NCBI GenBank assembly: GCA_020048055.1
Contig: JAIFNA010000009.1
Span: 186,001-250,000 of the forward strand
Reading direction: 5' to 3'
DNA length: 64,000 nt
Source: Arcobacter sp.
GTDB lineage: Bacteria; Campylobacterota; Campylobacteria; Campylobacterales; Arcobacteraceae
Position numbers and translations under genes: made by a program. Each line of letters begins with the position of its first letter. Position 1 is the stretch's first letter. Positions 1 through 10,900 of this stretch are shown here, in pieces. The notes under the pieces were generated by a model. It did no database searches. It had not been told where the DNA came from and worked only from the letters and a program-made list of their open reading frames with translations.

Positions 1-203
1 TAATAATTTTTATTATCTAAATATTTTAATCAATTAAGATATAATTTCTCCTATTTATAAATAACCAAAGAAAATAAATGTACAGCAACATAAAATAGGT
101 GTCTTTGTGATTAATAGATTTGTATTAATTGAGAATATAAAACAATTTAAATTATTTGTAAAATGATAATGTTATTTTTGTAAGTTTGAATAAAACTATT
201 ATG

Positions 204-212
204 TGATATAAA
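204..212 (+). promoter_or_regulatory. Candidate promoter of tRNA-Val
   Basis: An extended -10 motif (TG-A-TATAAA) ends 21 bases before the tRNA 5' end, a suitable distance for a short 5' leader. There is no recognisable -35 box, which is normal for Campylobacterota sigma-70 promoters. The rest of 1-233 is AT-rich with no coding signal; another TATAAT at about 41-46 has no clear target. Confidence 0.4.
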
Positions 213-233
213 TCCATTCAAAAAAATTTAAAT

Positions 234-309
234 GGTCTAATAGCTCAGTTGGTAGAGCACTACCTCGACAAGGTAGGGGTCACAGGTTCGAGTCCTGTTT
301 GGACCACCA
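234..309 (+). tRNA. tRNA-Val, anticodon GAC (encoded CCA)
   Basis: A complete cloverleaf can be folded by eye: a 7-bp acceptor stem (GGTCTAA with TTGGACC, one T-G pair), D stem GCTC/GAGC, anticodon stem CTACC/GGTAG, T arm ACAGG-TTCGAGT-CCTGT, discriminator A and an encoded CCA end. The seven-base anticodon loop is TCGACAA, which puts GAC at positions 34-36 and so assigns valine. Position 33, almost always U in elongator tRNAs, reads C. The gene ends three bases before the convergent ispG stop codon. Confidence 0.93.
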
Positions 310-312
310 TCT

Positions 313-1383
313 TTAATTAAATTTTTCTTGAAGTGAAGCTTCTTTTTCAACTTCTTCTAAAAATCTTCCAAGCAATTTGTCAGTGGGTAATTTTTCTATA
401 ACTTCACCTTTTTTAATTATTAATCCACTTCCATTTCCATAAGCAATAGCAACATCAGCGCTTTTAGCTTCACCAAGAGCATTTACTACACACCCCATAA
501 CTGAAATATTTAGTGGTGTTTTTATATGTGCAGTTGCTTTTTCAACTTCTGCAACAGCACTAACTAGGTCAGCTTCAATTCTTCCACAAGTTGGACAAGA
601 GATTATATTTACACCATTTTTCACTACACCAGCATCTTTTAAAATAGCTTTTCCTACCTCTATCTCTTTTTCTAACTCCCCAGTGATTGAAACTCTAAGT
701 GTATCCCCTATTCCATCTAAGATTAAACTTCCAAGTGCCATTGAAGATTTTATAGTGCTATGAAAAAGTGTACCAGCTTCAGTAACACCTAAGTGGAAAG
801 GGTAATTATTAAGTGGTCTTAGCATACGATAAGCCTCAACTGTTCTTTGCACATCGCTAGCTTTAAGACTTATTTTTATGTCAGTAAAATCGAGGTCTTC
901 TAAAAATTTAATATTATAAATAGCACTTTCAACCATACCTTTTGGTGTTTGTCCATATTTATCTTCAAATTTTTCCTCTAAACTTCCACAATTAACCCCT
1001 ATTCTAACTGGAAGATTTCTCTCTTTACACGCTTTTACTATCTCTTTTATTCGATTTTGTTCCCCAATGTTACCTGGATTAAATCTGATACAATCAACCC
1101 ATTTTGCAGCTTCAATTGCTAATTTATAGTTAAAATGGATATCAGCAACCAAAGGAAGTGAAGTTTGCTTTTTAATCTCTTCTAGTGCAAGTGCAGCTTT
1201 CATATCGGGTACAGCAACACGAACAATATCAGCACCAGCAAAATGTAACATTTTTATTTGCTCAACTGTTTCATTTATATTTTCAGTTTTTGAAAAAGTC
1301 ATAGATTGCACACTAATAGGCGCATCTCCACCAATAGCAACATTGCCAACATATATTTTTTTAGTTTTGTATCTTGTTATCAT
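313..1383 (-). CDS. ispG: 4-hydroxy-3-methylbut-2-en-1-yl diphosphate synthase (IspG/GcpE)
   Basis: Penultimate enzyme of the methylerythritol phosphate route to isoprenoids: it reductively opens 2-C-methyl-D-erythritol 2,4-cyclodiphosphate to HMBPP with a 4Fe-4S cluster. The 356-residue length is normal for the bacterial form. The TIM-barrel N-terminal half carries [11 protein letters not shown] and IRFNPGNIG; the cluster-binding C-terminal half carries ISCPTCGR and [12 protein letters not shown], giving the three expected Cys ligands and the following Glu. No Shine-Dalgarno sequence precedes the ATG, and a TAAAAT -10-like box lies only 6 bases upstream, so the transcript may have almost no leader. 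It is divergent from cvpA and stops next to the tRNA. Confidence 0.96.
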   Translation of the reverse strand: MITRYKTKKIYVGNVAIGGDAPISVQSMTFSKTENINETVEQIKMLHFAGADIVRVAVPDMKAALALEEIKKQTSLPLVADIHFNYKLAIEAAKWVDCIRFNPGNIGEQNRIKEIVKACKERNLPVRIGVNCGSLEEKFEDKYGQTPKGMVESAIYNIKFLEDLDFTDIKISLKASDVQRTVEAYRMLRPLNNYPFHLGVTEAGTLFHSTIKSSMALGSLILDGIGDTLRVSITGELEKEIEVGKAILKDAGVVKNGVNIISCPTCGRIEADLVSAVAEVEKATAHIKTPLNISVMGCVVNALGEAKSADVAIAYGNGSGLIIKKGEVIEKLPTDKLLGRFLEEVEKEASLQEKFN

Positions 1384-1389
1384 AAGGGG

Positions 1390-1395
1390 ATTTTA
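1390..1395 (-). promoter_or_regulatory. Candidate ispG -10 box (TAAAAT)
   Basis: On the minus strand the context is AAGA-TAAAAT-CCCC followed closely by the ispG ATG. The normal -10 to +1 spacing would place the transcription start on or within a few bases of the start codon. It shares the short divergent region with the cvpA promoter. Confidence 0.35.
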
Positions 1396-1407
1396 TCTTA
1401 AAAAAGA

Positions 1408-1413
1408 TATAAT
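1408..1413 (+). promoter_or_regulatory. Candidate -10 box (TATAAT) for the cvpA-fur operon
   Basis: The context AAGA-TATAAT-CC recurs upstream of other genes here (for example the MFS gene near 22593) and matches the usual Campylobacterota -10 form. Start of transcription would be near 1420, giving a leader of about 20-25 bases to cvpA. fur has no separate promoter in its 9-base upstream gap, so this site probably also serves fur and lysS. Confidence 0.55.
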
Positions 1414-1445
1414 CCTCCACAAAAAAATTAACAAATGGTGTGTAT

Positions 1446-2045
1446 ATGGAAAACTTTGGATTCTTTGATATTATTATTTTAATACTTATAGGTTTACTCG
1501 GATTAAAAGGACTTTTAAGGGGATTAGTAAAAGAATTATTTGCTATATTTGGAATTATTGGTGGTATTTTTATAGCTTCAAGAGTAGCTTCAAGCACTGG
1601 CGGTTTGATTGATGTGGTTGTAGGTTTTCAAAATGAAAACACTCTGCTTTTGGTTGGATTTATAATCTCACTATCAATAATCTGGACAGCTGCATATTTC
1701 GCAGGGATATTTTTAAGTACTATGTTTACTTTGACTGGACTTGGTATTTTTGACAGAATTTTAGGATTTTTATTTGGTGCAGGAAAAGTTTTTTTACTTT
1801 TTTCAGTTATTTTTTATGCACTTTCAAGTGTTGAAACACTTAAAAATAAGATGTCAAAACTTGAACAAACAAGCTTTTTCTATCCTATGTTAGTCTCAAG
1901 CGGAGCTGTAATTATAAAATTAAACAATGAAAGTTTAAAAAATAACATTACAACAAAAATGGATAATGTATCAAATGCAACAAAATCATCAATCAATGAT
2001 ATTTCAAATCAAGTTGTAAATGAAAAATTAAAAAATCCAAATTAG
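1446..2045 (+). CDS. cvpA: CvpA family inner-membrane protein
   Basis: A 199-residue membrane protein of the CvpA (colicin V production) family. Four hydrophobic segments are visible, at about 6-26, 31-49, 65-88 and 102-124, followed by a polar Lys/Asn/Ser-rich tail. The family signature is the N-terminal FDIIILILIGLLGLKG followed by a G-rich second helix. Its biochemical role is not settled; homologues are linked to envelope stress tolerance. Start: ATG 1446 is preferred, with GTG 1440 two codons upstream as alternative; neither has a clear ribosome binding site. It lies 9 bases before fur and heads the operon, as I recall for the homologous locus in Campylobacter. Confidence 0.85.
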   Translation: MENFGFFDIIILILIGLLGLKGLLRGLVKELFAIFGIIGGIFIASRVASSTGGLIDVVVGFQNENTLLLVGFIISLSIIWTAAYFAGIFLSTMFTLTGLGIFDRILGFLFGAGKVFLLFSVIFYALSSVETLKNKMSKLEQTSFFYPMLVSSGAVIIKLNNESLKNNITTKMDNVSNATKSSINDISNQVVNEKLKNPN

Positions 2046-2054
2046 GAATTTAAT

Positions 2055-2495
2055 ATGGGTAATGAGAAAATTTTAGAGCAATTAAAGGATATTATCAAGT
2101 CAAAAGGTATGAAATATACCGAACAAAGAGCAATCATACTTCAGATTTTAACTGATTTAAATAACCATCTAAATGCTGAAGAGGTACATGATATTGTAAA
2201 AAAAGATTATCCCGAACACAATATTGGTATAGCTACAATTTATAGAGCCTTGAATTTTTTAGAAGAGGTAAATCTAATATCTTCAATCTCGTTTGGGAAA
2301 GATGGCAAAAAATATGAGGGTAAAAATAAAGAACATCATGACCATCTTATCTGTACAGCTTGTGGTTCAATTGAGGAATTTTACGATAAAGATATTGAGG
2401 ATAGACAAGATATGATTGCAAAAAATAATAATTTTGAAACAACTTATCATAGTTTACAAATTTTTGGTATTTGTCAGTTATGTCAAAATAAATAA
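2055..2495 (+). CDS. fur: Ferric uptake regulator, Fur
   Basis: Fe(II)-dependent repressor of iron-uptake genes. The 146-residue protein has the Fur winged helix ([12 protein letters not shown]; recognition region [15 protein letters not shown]), the metal-binding hinge motif [16 protein letters not shown] and a C-terminal CQLC, which together give two CxxC pairs for structural zinc. PerR is the alternative, but the position directly before lysS-glyA is that of Campylobacter fur. The start ATG has an AGGA ribosome binding site. No obvious 19-bp Fur box was found upstream of the operon, so autoregulation is not evident. Confidence 0.88.
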   Translation: MGNEKILEQLKDIIKSKGMKYTEQRAIILQILTDLNNHLNAEEVHDIVKKDYPEHNIGIATIYRALNFLEEVNLISSISFGKDGKKYEGKNKEHHDHLICTACGSIEEFYDKDIEDRQDMIAKNNNFETTYHSLQIFGICQLCQNK

Positions 2496-2506
2496 AGGAA
2501 AATATA

Positions 2507-4024
2507 TTGTTTACAAACAAATTTATACAACAACGAATAGAAAAATCACACAAATTAAAAGAATTAGGGATTAATCCTTATTCAAATATATCAAAAAGAA
2601 ATACAACAATTGAGAAATTTTTAAATATCAATAGTGATGTAGAAAAGCTTGAAAATAAAAGAAGTGAAACAAGAATTTATACGGTAGCTGGGAGAATAAA
2701 ACTATATAGACTAATGGGAAAAGCTAGTTTTATTAAAATAGAAGATGAGAGTGGAATGCTTCAAATTTATATTGCAAGAGATAATCTTGAAGGTGAATTT
2801 TACAATGAAGTTTTCAAAAAAAATATTGAAGTTGGGGATATCATAGAGGTTGAAGGGTATCCATTTGTAACTGGACATGGTGAGTTGTCACTTCATGCTA
2901 ATTCAATTACTATGTTAACGAAAGCAATTAGCCCATTACCAGAGAAGTATCATGGTATCACAGATAAAGAGCTTAGATATAGACAAAGATATCTTGATCT
3001 TATTATGAATAGTGAAGTGAGAAAAACTTTCCAAACTAGAAGTAAAGTTATAAGTTTAACTAGAAGATTTTTTGAAGAAAAAGGGTTTTTGGAAGTTGAA
3101 ACACCTATGATGCATCCAATTGCAGGTGGAGCAAATGCAAAACCATTTGTTACTCACCATAATGCATTAGGAATTGATAGATACTTAAGAATTGCACCTG
3201 AACTTTATCTTAAGAGGTTAATTGTTGGTGGTTTTGAAGCTGTTTTTGAAATAAATAGAAACTTTAGAAACGAAGGTATGGATGCAACACATAATCCAGA
3301 ATTTACAAGCATTGAATTTTATTGGGCTTATAAAACTTACAAAGACTTAATTGTGATAACAAAAGAGTATTTTGAGTATCTATTTGAACACCTAAATCTT
3401 CCAACTGTATTGCCATACGGTGAGCTTAATATTGATTTTGCTAAATTTAGTGAAATTCCACTTATTGAGTCGTTGACTACTATTGGTGGTGTACCTGCTG
3501 AAATAACAACCGACATTGAAAAAATATATGCTTTTCTTAAAAGTGAAAAAATTAATGTAAAACCAAACTTAAATCTAGGACAACTTCAAGGTGAATTGTT
3601 TGATGAGTTTGTTGAATCAAAACTTATCAATCCAACATTTATCACTGAATATCCAGTTGAAATCTCCCCATTAGCTAGAAGAAACGATAACAATACCCAC
3701 CTAACTGATAGGTTTGAATTATTTATTGCTGGGCGTGAGATTGCAAATGCATTTAGTGAGTTAAATGACCCAATTGATCAACTTGAAAGATTTAATGGTC
3801 AGATGAAAGCAAAAGAACATGGTGATGATGAAGCACATGAGATGGATGAGGATTTTATTAATGCACTATCTTATGGGATGGCTCCAACTGCTGGTCAAGG
3901 TATAGGAATTGATAGACTTGTGATGATGCTTACAAATAATCATAGCATTAGGGATGTATTGCTTTTCCCTGCAATGAAACCTGTCTTGAAAGAGATAGAT
4001 TTACACGCAGAAACTGAAGAATAA
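2507..4024 (+). CDS. lysS: Lysyl-tRNA synthetase, class II
   Basis: Charges tRNA-Lys with lysine. The 505-residue protein has an N-terminal OB-fold anticodon-binding domain (about 55-160) followed by the class II catalytic core: motif 1 around FLEVETPMM, motif 2 around [16 protein letters not shown], and motif 3 [12 protein letters not shown] near the C-terminus. The start is TTG at 2507, supported by AAAGGA seven bases upstream and by the conserved N-terminal pattern [17 protein letters not shown]; no ATG lies nearby. It is spaced 11 bases from fur and 34 bases from glyA in the same operon. Confidence 0.97.
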   Translation: MFTNKFIQQRIEKSHKLKELGINPYSNISKRNTTIEKFLNINSDVEKLENKRSETRIYTVAGRIKLYRLMGKASFIKIEDESGMLQIYIARDNLEGEFYNEVFKKNIEVGDIIEVEGYPFVTGHGELSLHANSITMLTKAISPLPEKYHGITDKELRYRQRYLDLIMNSEVRKTFQTRSKVISLTRRFFEEKGFLEVETPMMHPIAGGANAKPFVTHHNALGIDRYLRIAPELYLKRLIVGGFEAVFEINRNFRNEGMDATHNPEFTSIEFYWAYKTYKDLIVITKEYFEYLFEHLNLPTVLPYGELNIDFAKFSEIPLIESLTTIGGVPAEITTDIEKIYAFLKSEKINVKPNLNLGQLQGELFDEFVESKLINPTFITEYPVEISPLARRNDNNTHLTDRFELFIAGREIANAFSELNDPIDQLERFNGQMKAKEHGDDEAHEMDEDFINALSYGMAPTAGQGIGIDRLVMMLTNNHSIRDVLLFPAMKPVLKEIDLHAETEE

Positions 4025-4058
4025 ATTAAAATTAAATTAAATAAAAAAAGGAATAAAT

Positions 4059-5333
4059 ATGAGTAATAATGGACAATTTGTTAAGAATAATAATTTAGCA
4101 ACTGCTGATGCAGAAGTTTTTGGAATGATTGAAAATGAACTACACAGACAAACAACTCACCTAGAGATGATTGCTAGTGAAAACTTTACTAGTCCTGCTG
4201 TTATGGAAGCAATGGGGAGTGTGTTTACAAATAAATACGCAGAAGGCTACCCTTATAAAAGATATTATGGAGGATGTGAGTTTGCAGATCAAGTTGAGCA
4301 ATTAGCAATTGATAGACTTTGTGAAATTTTTGGTTGTAAATTTGCAAATGTTCAGCCACATAGTGGAAGTCAAGCAAATGGTGCTGTTTATGCAGCACTA
4401 TTAAGCGCTGGTGATAAAATCTTAGGTATGGATTTATCTCACGGTGGACATCTTACTCACGGAAGTAAACCATCATTTTCAGGTAAAAACTACCAAGCAT
4501 TTTATTATGGTGTAGAGCTTGATGGAAGAATTAATTACGATAGAGTTGCTGATATTGCAAAAATGACTATGCCAAAAATTATTGTTTGTGGAGCTTCTGC
4601 TTACGCTAGAGAGATTGACTTTAAAAGATTTAGAGAGATAGCTGATAGTGTTGGTGCTATATTATTTGCAGATATTGCACATGTTGCAGGTCTTGTAGCA
4701 GCTGGGGAGCATATGAGTCCATTTCCTTATGCAGATGTAGTAACTTCAACTACACATAAAACACTAAGAGGTCCAAGAGGTGGTGTTATTATGACAAATG
4801 ATGAAGATATTGCAAAAAAAATTAATAGTGCAATTTTCCCTGGTCTTCAAGGTGGTCCACTTGTTCATGTTATAGCTGCTAAAGCTGTTGCTTTTAAAGA
4901 GATACTTGATCCATCATGGAAAACTTATGCAGCTCAAGTTAAAGCAAATGCAAAAGTTTTAGGTGAAGTTTTAGTGAGTAGAGGATATGAGCTTGTAAGT
5001 GGTGGGACTGACAACCATCTTGTTCTTGTAAGTTTTTTAAATAAACCATTTAGTGGAAAAGATGCTGATGCTGCACTTGGAAATGCTGGAATTACTGTAA
5101 ATAAAAATACAGTTCCAGGGGAGACAAGAAGCCCATTTGTAACAAGTGGTGTTAGAATTGGAAGCCCTGCACTTACAAGTAGAGGTATGAAAGAAGTTGA
5201 ATTTAGTTTTATAGCAAATAAAATCGCAGATATTTTAGATGATATTGAAAATACTGAACTCCAAGCAAAAATCAAAAGTGAATTAGAAAATTTAGCAAAT
5301 AAATTTGTAATCTATACAAAAAGTACATATTAA
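4059..5333 (+). CDS. glyA: Serine hydroxymethyltransferase
   Basis: PLP enzyme interconverting serine plus tetrahydrofolate with glycine plus 5,10-methylene-tetrahydrofolate, the main source of one-carbon units. Its 424 residues are the usual length. Conserved segments include [12 protein letters not shown], the [15 protein letters not shown] substrate loop, [10 protein letters not shown], and the PLP-lysine motif [16 protein letters not shown]. An AAGGA ribosome binding site precedes the ATG. It is co-directional with lysS and the SPOR gene, as in related genomes. Confidence 0.97.
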   Translation: MSNNGQFVKNNNLATADAEVFGMIENELHRQTTHLEMIASENFTSPAVMEAMGSVFTNKYAEGYPYKRYYGGCEFADQVEQLAIDRLCEIFGCKFANVQPHSGSQANGAVYAALLSAGDKILGMDLSHGGHLTHGSKPSFSGKNYQAFYYGVELDGRINYDRVADIAKMTMPKIIVCGASAYAREIDFKRFREIADSVGAILFADIAHVAGLVAAGEHMSPFPYADVVTSTTHKTLRGPRGGVIMTNDEDIAKKINSAIFPGLQGGPLVHVIAAKAVAFKEILDPSWKTYAAQVKANAKVLGEVLVSRGYELVSGGTDNHLVLVSFLNKPFSGKDADAALGNAGITVNKNTVPGETRSPFVTSGVRIGSPALTSRGMKEVEFSFIANKIADILDDIENTELQAKIKSELENLANKFVIYTKSTY

Positions 5334-5352
5334 AACTTAAAAGGGCTATTTT

Positions 5353-6486
5353 ATGCAAATTGACGGCGATAAATTTTTACGAAATCTTGAAATTGAAAGG
5401 GAAAGGGCTGCTCTTGAAAAACAAAAAGAGGAGCTTATGTTTCAAAGAGCTCAGGCTTATAGTAAACTAGAAGATACTTACAGGGAGAATTCCCAATCAG
5501 ATAATCTCAATTACCAAGAGCTTGATGATATAAGAATTGATAAAGAAACATCAAATAAGCAAAAATATATCCTTTTGGGATTTATCCTTGTGCTTCTTTT
5601 TTTAATAACACTTGTAGCAATTAAATTAATATCAGAACCTGTAAAAGAGAATGATTTTTCACAAAATGAGATAGTTGATGAGAAAAAAGTAGAAACACCA
5701 ACACAAACTGTAAATCCTGAAGAAAATCAATCACTTGATATAGATAAAATAATTCAATCTGAGGGTAATGCTAATGTACAAACACAAACACCTCCACCAC
5801 CTCCAGCTGAGCCTGCTCAAAGTGATATTTTTGGAATTGAAAAAAAAGATAAAGTTGTACCTATTATTGAAGAAACACCAACCGTTAAACCATTAAAACA
5901 AACTTCAACTGAAGTTACCAAAGAAAATGACAATAAACAACAAGCTGTAAAACCAGTAGCTAAAGAGATAATCAAAGAGAAAAAAATAGAGGCAAAACCT
6001 AAAACGGATGAAATCAAAAAAGATAATATCAAACAAGAACAACAAAAACAAGAGAAAATAAAAAAAGATATTATTAAAGAAGCTCCAATAAAAAGTGAAC
6101 ATAAGGTAACTGAGGCAAAAAAAACTCAAAAAGAGATGAAGCAAATTAAAGATGAATTGTGGAAACAAACTCCTACTACAATTGATTCAACTAAAATTGA
6201 AAATAAAACTGAAGCCAAAGATAAACCTTCAAAAGAGAAACAAGCAGTATCTGATGGTGATATCTATATCCAAGCTGGTGCATTTACTGCTGTGCCTGAT
6301 CAAAAACTAATTGAAACTTTGAAAAAAAATAATTTTAAATATACATTCAAACAAGTTGAAGTTGATGGAAAACCATTTTCTAAACTATTTATTGGTGGGT
6401 ATCAAACAAAAGATAAAGCGTTATCGGATTTAGCAAAAGTTAGAAGCGAAATTAATCCAAAAGCTTTTATCCCAAAAGGTCAATAG
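5353..6486 (+). CDS. SPOR-domain single-pass membrane protein
   Basis: A 377-residue protein predicted to be anchored in the inner membrane and to bind denuded septal peptidoglycan. The order is a charged cytoplasmic N-terminus (1-72), one transmembrane helix (about 74-95, YILLGFILVLLFLITLVAIK), a long low-complexity Lys/Glu/Pro/Gln linker (about 96-305, with a PPPPPAEP stretch) and a C-terminal SPOR domain (about 308-375) starting at GDIYIQAGAF and containing LFIGGYQTKDKAL. The architecture resembles FtsN/DedD-like division proteins. The stop codon directly abuts the next ATG. Confidence 0.82.
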   Translation: MQIDGDKFLRNLEIERERAALEKQKEELMFQRAQAYSKLEDTYRENSQSDNLNYQELDDIRIDKETSNKQKYILLGFILVLLFLITLVAIKLISEPVKENDFSQNEIVDEKKVETPTQTVNPEENQSLDIDKIIQSEGNANVQTQTPPPPPAEPAQSDIFGIEKKDKVVPIIEETPTVKPLKQTSTEVTKENDNKQQAVKPVAKEIIKEKKIEAKPKTDEIKKDNIKQEQQKQEKIKKDIIKEAPIKSEHKVTEAKKTQKEMKQIKDELWKQTPTTIDSTKIENKTEAKDKPSKEKQAVSDGDIYIQAGAFTAVPDQKLIETLKKNNFKYTFKQVEVDGKPFSKLFIGGYQTKDKALSDLAKVRSEINPKAFIPKGQ

Positions 6487-7902
6487 ATGCAATTTTGCTC
6501 AAAACAACTTTTTCTAGATCAATTCACACCTGTGTCGATTTATCAAAAAATTGAAACACTTTTTTCAGATGAGATAAAATTTCTTTTTGAATCATCCGTA
6601 AATAATAGTGATGGAAATTTTAGCTATATAATCATTGGAGCAAGAGAGCGAGTTATCCATAAAAATGGAAAAAGCTACTATATAAACGAAGATGGAATAA
6701 CCAAAGAGATAGATAGCAATCCATTTATATTTTTAAAAGAATATTACAAATCTATCGACAGACAATATTATCAAGATATGACAAATGAATTAAATATTGG
6801 GCTAATTGACGGGTTTATTGGTAATGTAGGTTATGATATGGTTAAAGAATTTGAGCCAACATTAAAAAAATATATGGATAAACTTGAAGACAAAATCGAC
6901 ATAAATGACCTTGACTTAATAAGACCAAAGATGGTTTTGGCATATTCTCATAAAACATCAAAACTTTCAATAATCACATCTTATGAACCATTTTTTAAAT
7001 TCATTGAAATTATTGAAAATAGTATAAAAGATGGCTCATCTTATCTACCGCTTAAAAAAGCTGTTTTACTAGATAATGGACATTTTGCTCACACAAAAGA
7101 GCGTTTTTTTAAGATGGTTGATAAGTCAAAAGAGATGATAAGAAGTGGTGATGTGTTTCAAATACTTATGACAAATAGGTATTCCCAAAAAGTAAAAATT
7201 GACAATCTTAGTTTTTATAGAGCTTTGCGAAGCAAAAATCCATCACCGTATCTCTTTTTGCTTGAATATGAAGATTTTGCAATAGCTGGAAGTAGTCCTG
7301 AAGTTATGGTAAGACTAAAGGGTAACAAAATTCTTCTAAGACCAATCGCGGGGACAAGAAAAAGAGGAAACACGATTATAAAAGACCTTGAAATGGAGAA
7401 GGAACTCTTAAGTGATCCAAAAGAGTTAGCAGAACATGTTATGTTGATAGATTTGGGGAGAAATGACGTAGGGAGAGTCTCTAAAGTTGGAACCGTTAAG
7501 GTTACGGATAAAATGAGAGTTGAGAGATATTCACATGTTATGCATCTTGTAAGTGATGTTGAATCGGAACTTGATAGTAAGTACGATATGTTTGATCTAT
7601 TTGCTTCTGTTTTTACAGCTGGAACGATGACCGGGGCTCCAAAAATTAGAGCAATGGAATTAATTGCAGAGTTTGAGGGGATAAAGAGAAGTTTTTATAG
7701 TGGAAGTATTGCTTATTTTGGATTTGATGGAAATATGGATAGTGCGATTACTATTAGAACTTCACTTATCAAGGATGAAACTATAATTTTTCAAGCAGGT
7801 GCAGGTATCGTTGCTGATAGCATCAGTGAATTAGAATTTTTAGAAGTCACAAATAAATTAGCTGCAAATATAGCAACCTTGAAGGACTTAAGTAACTTAT
7901 AA
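6487..7902 (+). CDS. trpE: Anthranilate synthase component I-type chorismate-binding enzyme (TrpE-like)
   Basis: Predicted to convert chorismate to anthranilate together with a glutamine amidotransferase subunit. The 471-residue protein has the chorismate-binding signatures PIAGTRKRG, LIDLGRNDVGRV, the segment TAGTMTGAPKIRAMELI, and IRTSLI near the C-terminus. The N-terminal FLFESS aligns with the LLES tryptophan-binding motif of TrpE, which favours TrpE over PabB, though PabB cannot be excluded. No trpG/pabA or other trp gene is near. It sits in the glyA-SPOR run with no intergenic base and ends one base before the next gene. Confidence 0.78.
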   Translation: MQFCSKQLFLDQFTPVSIYQKIETLFSDEIKFLFESSVNNSDGNFSYIIIGARERVIHKNGKSYYINEDGITKEIDSNPFIFLKEYYKSIDRQYYQDMTNELNIGLIDGFIGNVGYDMVKEFEPTLKKYMDKLEDKIDINDLDLIRPKMVLAYSHKTSKLSIITSYEPFFKFIEIIENSIKDGSSYLPLKKAVLLDNGHFAHTKERFFKMVDKSKEMIRSGDVFQILMTNRYSQKVKIDNLSFYRALRSKNPSPYLFLLEYEDFAIAGSSPEVMVRLKGNKILLRPIAGTRKRGNTIIKDLEMEKELLSDPKELAEHVMLIDLGRNDVGRVSKVGTVKVTDKMRVERYSHVMHLVSDVESELDSKYDMFDLFASVFTAGTMTGAPKIRAMELIAEFEGIKRSFYSGSIAYFGFDGNMDSAITIRTSLIKDETIIFQAGAGIVADSISELEFLEVTNKLAANIATLKDLSNL

Positions 7903-7903
7903 A

Positions 7904-10900
7904 ATGAAAAAAAATTTACTATTAATTTTTTTTACAATTTTCTTTTCCGCTTGTGGTGGTGGGGGAACTGCTACTACATCAAGCACAACAAAAACAGCTT
8001 ATCTTTATGACTCACCAATAAACGGGATAACCTATAAATGTGGAGATAAAATTAATGGTCTCACAGGTGATAGTGGAACAGCTGGAAGTTTTCGCTATCA
8101 AGATGATTGTTTGGTGCAGTTTTTAATTGGCTCCAAAGTGTATCTTGGGGATATTGATGGTAGTAAAATTGCAGAATTTTCTAAAATATTTCCAACAAAT
8201 ATCTTAGGACTTGGCACTGATTTGGTTGATGAACGAACAGAACATATGTTAGTTTTTTTACAAACACTTGATAGTGATAAAAATATATCAAATAACATTG
8301 AAATAAATAGTTCAACGAGATCAACACTTACAAATTCAACACAGATAAATAATATTGATTTTGAAAAATCTTTAAATATTTCACTTGCGTATTTAGAGCA
8401 AGTTGTATCAATCATTGAGCCTAACCTAAAGCTAGTAGATACAGAAGAAGCACTCCTTCATTTTCAACAAACATTAAATAAATATGTAGATAAAACAATA
8501 AACTTAGTTAATCCAACTCCATATTTAGTTGATGATAATGGCAATAAAATTATTTTAAACAGTATTAAAACAAGAGGCACTAAAGAAAAAGAGATAATAA
8601 TTAAAGGTAAAAGTGGCTCTAAAATTTACCTTGATTCAAATAATTCATTAGGATTTATAGATACAAACAAAACAATAGATGATGACAGAAAAGGGTATTT
8701 GATACTAGATGTTAATGACGAAAATAAAACAAATTTTTACTATTCAATCAAACTTGTTGATGAAACAAATAATTCTTATTCAAACACAAATTCTTCAAGT
8801 ATACTAGATTTAAATATTTCAAGGGATTTTATCCCTCCCCACATTGAAAGTATAAGCATTACGGAGACTATACCAGAAGAGCAACGATTTTTTAGAAATA
8901 TTAATTCAACAGATAGTGGGTTGATTAGAATTCATCAAATTGTTGACTTTGACGAAGACAATAGAAGCAAAGATTATTCATTGTTTCAGATTGATGAAAA
9001 TGGAACAGTTACATTTAGGGTTGCTCCAAATTATGATTTAAATATGGATGCAGTTTTTAGTGTCATAGCAAGAGCGATTGATCTTATTGGAAATATGACA
9101 GATGTATTGCTAAATATTCAAATTTTAAATATTTTAGATAATCCACCAGCAGTAAAAAGTAAAGTTTATAGTGTAAATATCATGGAAAACTCAATAAATG
9201 GTACTTTAGTGTTTGATTTAAATAGTTCACTTGAAAATAACTTAACAAAAGCACCAGATAATAACAATCTTTTGTCACCAAAATATTTTAATCTTTATAA
9301 CTATACTAATATTTTTCAAATAAACAGAGATACGGGAATTATTACAATAAAAGATAGTAATAATAGTTTTTTTGACTATGAGACTCTGCCAAATACAATT
9401 GATTTGAATGTTAGTATCGAAAATAACAATACAAAAATAACACCAAATGGGGAACTCAATATTACTTATCTAAAAGTTACTGTAAATATTTTAAACAAAA
9501 TAGATACAGCTCCAAAACTTATTGCTCCGTCAATAATTTCAATAGATGAAGAGAGTAGTTCATACAGCACAAACTATAAATTTACTACGATTTTAAAAGA
9601 TACAAATAGAAGCGATAAAGACCTGTCGATGACATTTAGTATTATTGGCGGAAACGACGATTATTTAAACAATTTTGACATCAATCCTACAACTGGTGAA
9701 TTATTTGTATTAACAACAAATACACTTGATTTTGAAACTACCAAACAGTATATTCTTCAAATAAGAGCAACAAATATTTTTACTGATGACAATAGCACAC
9801 ATTTTGATGAGATAAATCAGACAATAAATATAATTGATAAAATTGATAATGCCCCTATGATTATTTTAAAAGATTTTAATAGTACAATCAAAGAAAATAC
9901 ACCACAAGGTACAAGAGTAGCTGGTATAGAAGTAAATGGAACAATCGCAGATGAGAATGTTACAACCTCATATAAAATAATATCAACATTAAAGAATGGC
10001 GTTGTAATAAGTGATACACCTTTTATAGTAAGTTCAACTGGAGTTGTGACGACACTTAGAGGATTACTATCAGATTATGTAGAAAATTTATCAAACTTTG
10101 TAGATACAGTTTTTAAAGTTACACTAAAAGCAACAAACAGATGGTGGAATGGAAGTTTTAATGAAAGTTATAATGAAAGTAATGAAGTATCATTTGATAT
10201 AAATATTAGTAATTCAATTGATAATGTCCCACTTTTAAATCAAACAGTAAGTTCTGAAGTTTTTGAAGACTTAGCCTTAAATAGCTTGATATATGATGCT
10301 GACACAAACGGTACGAATTTTGATGAAAATAATGTAACTTCTTTTAGTATATCTTCTGGAAATTCAGCTGGAAAATTTGACATCAATACTACAACCGGTG
10401 AGATAAAACTTGTCGGAGTATTAGATTGGGAAGCTTTGCCACAAAATCAAAAAAAATATACACTAGGGATTAAAGCAACTAATTCTTTTGGGACAAGTAG
10501 TGAGCAAAGCTTAATAATTGATGTAAAAAATGTTATTGAAAAAATACCAAGTTTTATTGCGCCAACAATGTTAAATTTGCATGAAAATACTGATATCGGT
10601 CAAGTTGTTGGCTTAATTGAGATAAATAGCACACAACTTGATGAGCAAACTATCAATACATTAAACATATCTCCTTTAACAAATGGTGGTAAATTTGATT
10701 TGAATGAGAAAATAGCGTCAAATGGACTTAAATTTTGGGAAATTAAAGTTGCATCAAATTTAGATTTTGAAACAAATGCGACTTACAATTTGGAGATAAA
10801 TGGAACAAATGATAAAGGTGTTAAAACACATAATATCGCCGTAAATGTACTTGATGACATTGAAAAAGAACTTCCGCTTTTGGTTGTTGCTATTGAATAT

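Noticed and set aside
5817-6168. Two Phe/Leu-rich ORFs antisense to the SPOR-protein linker
   Set aside because: They arise from the low-complexity AAA/GAA codons on the sense strand; no coding signals of their own.
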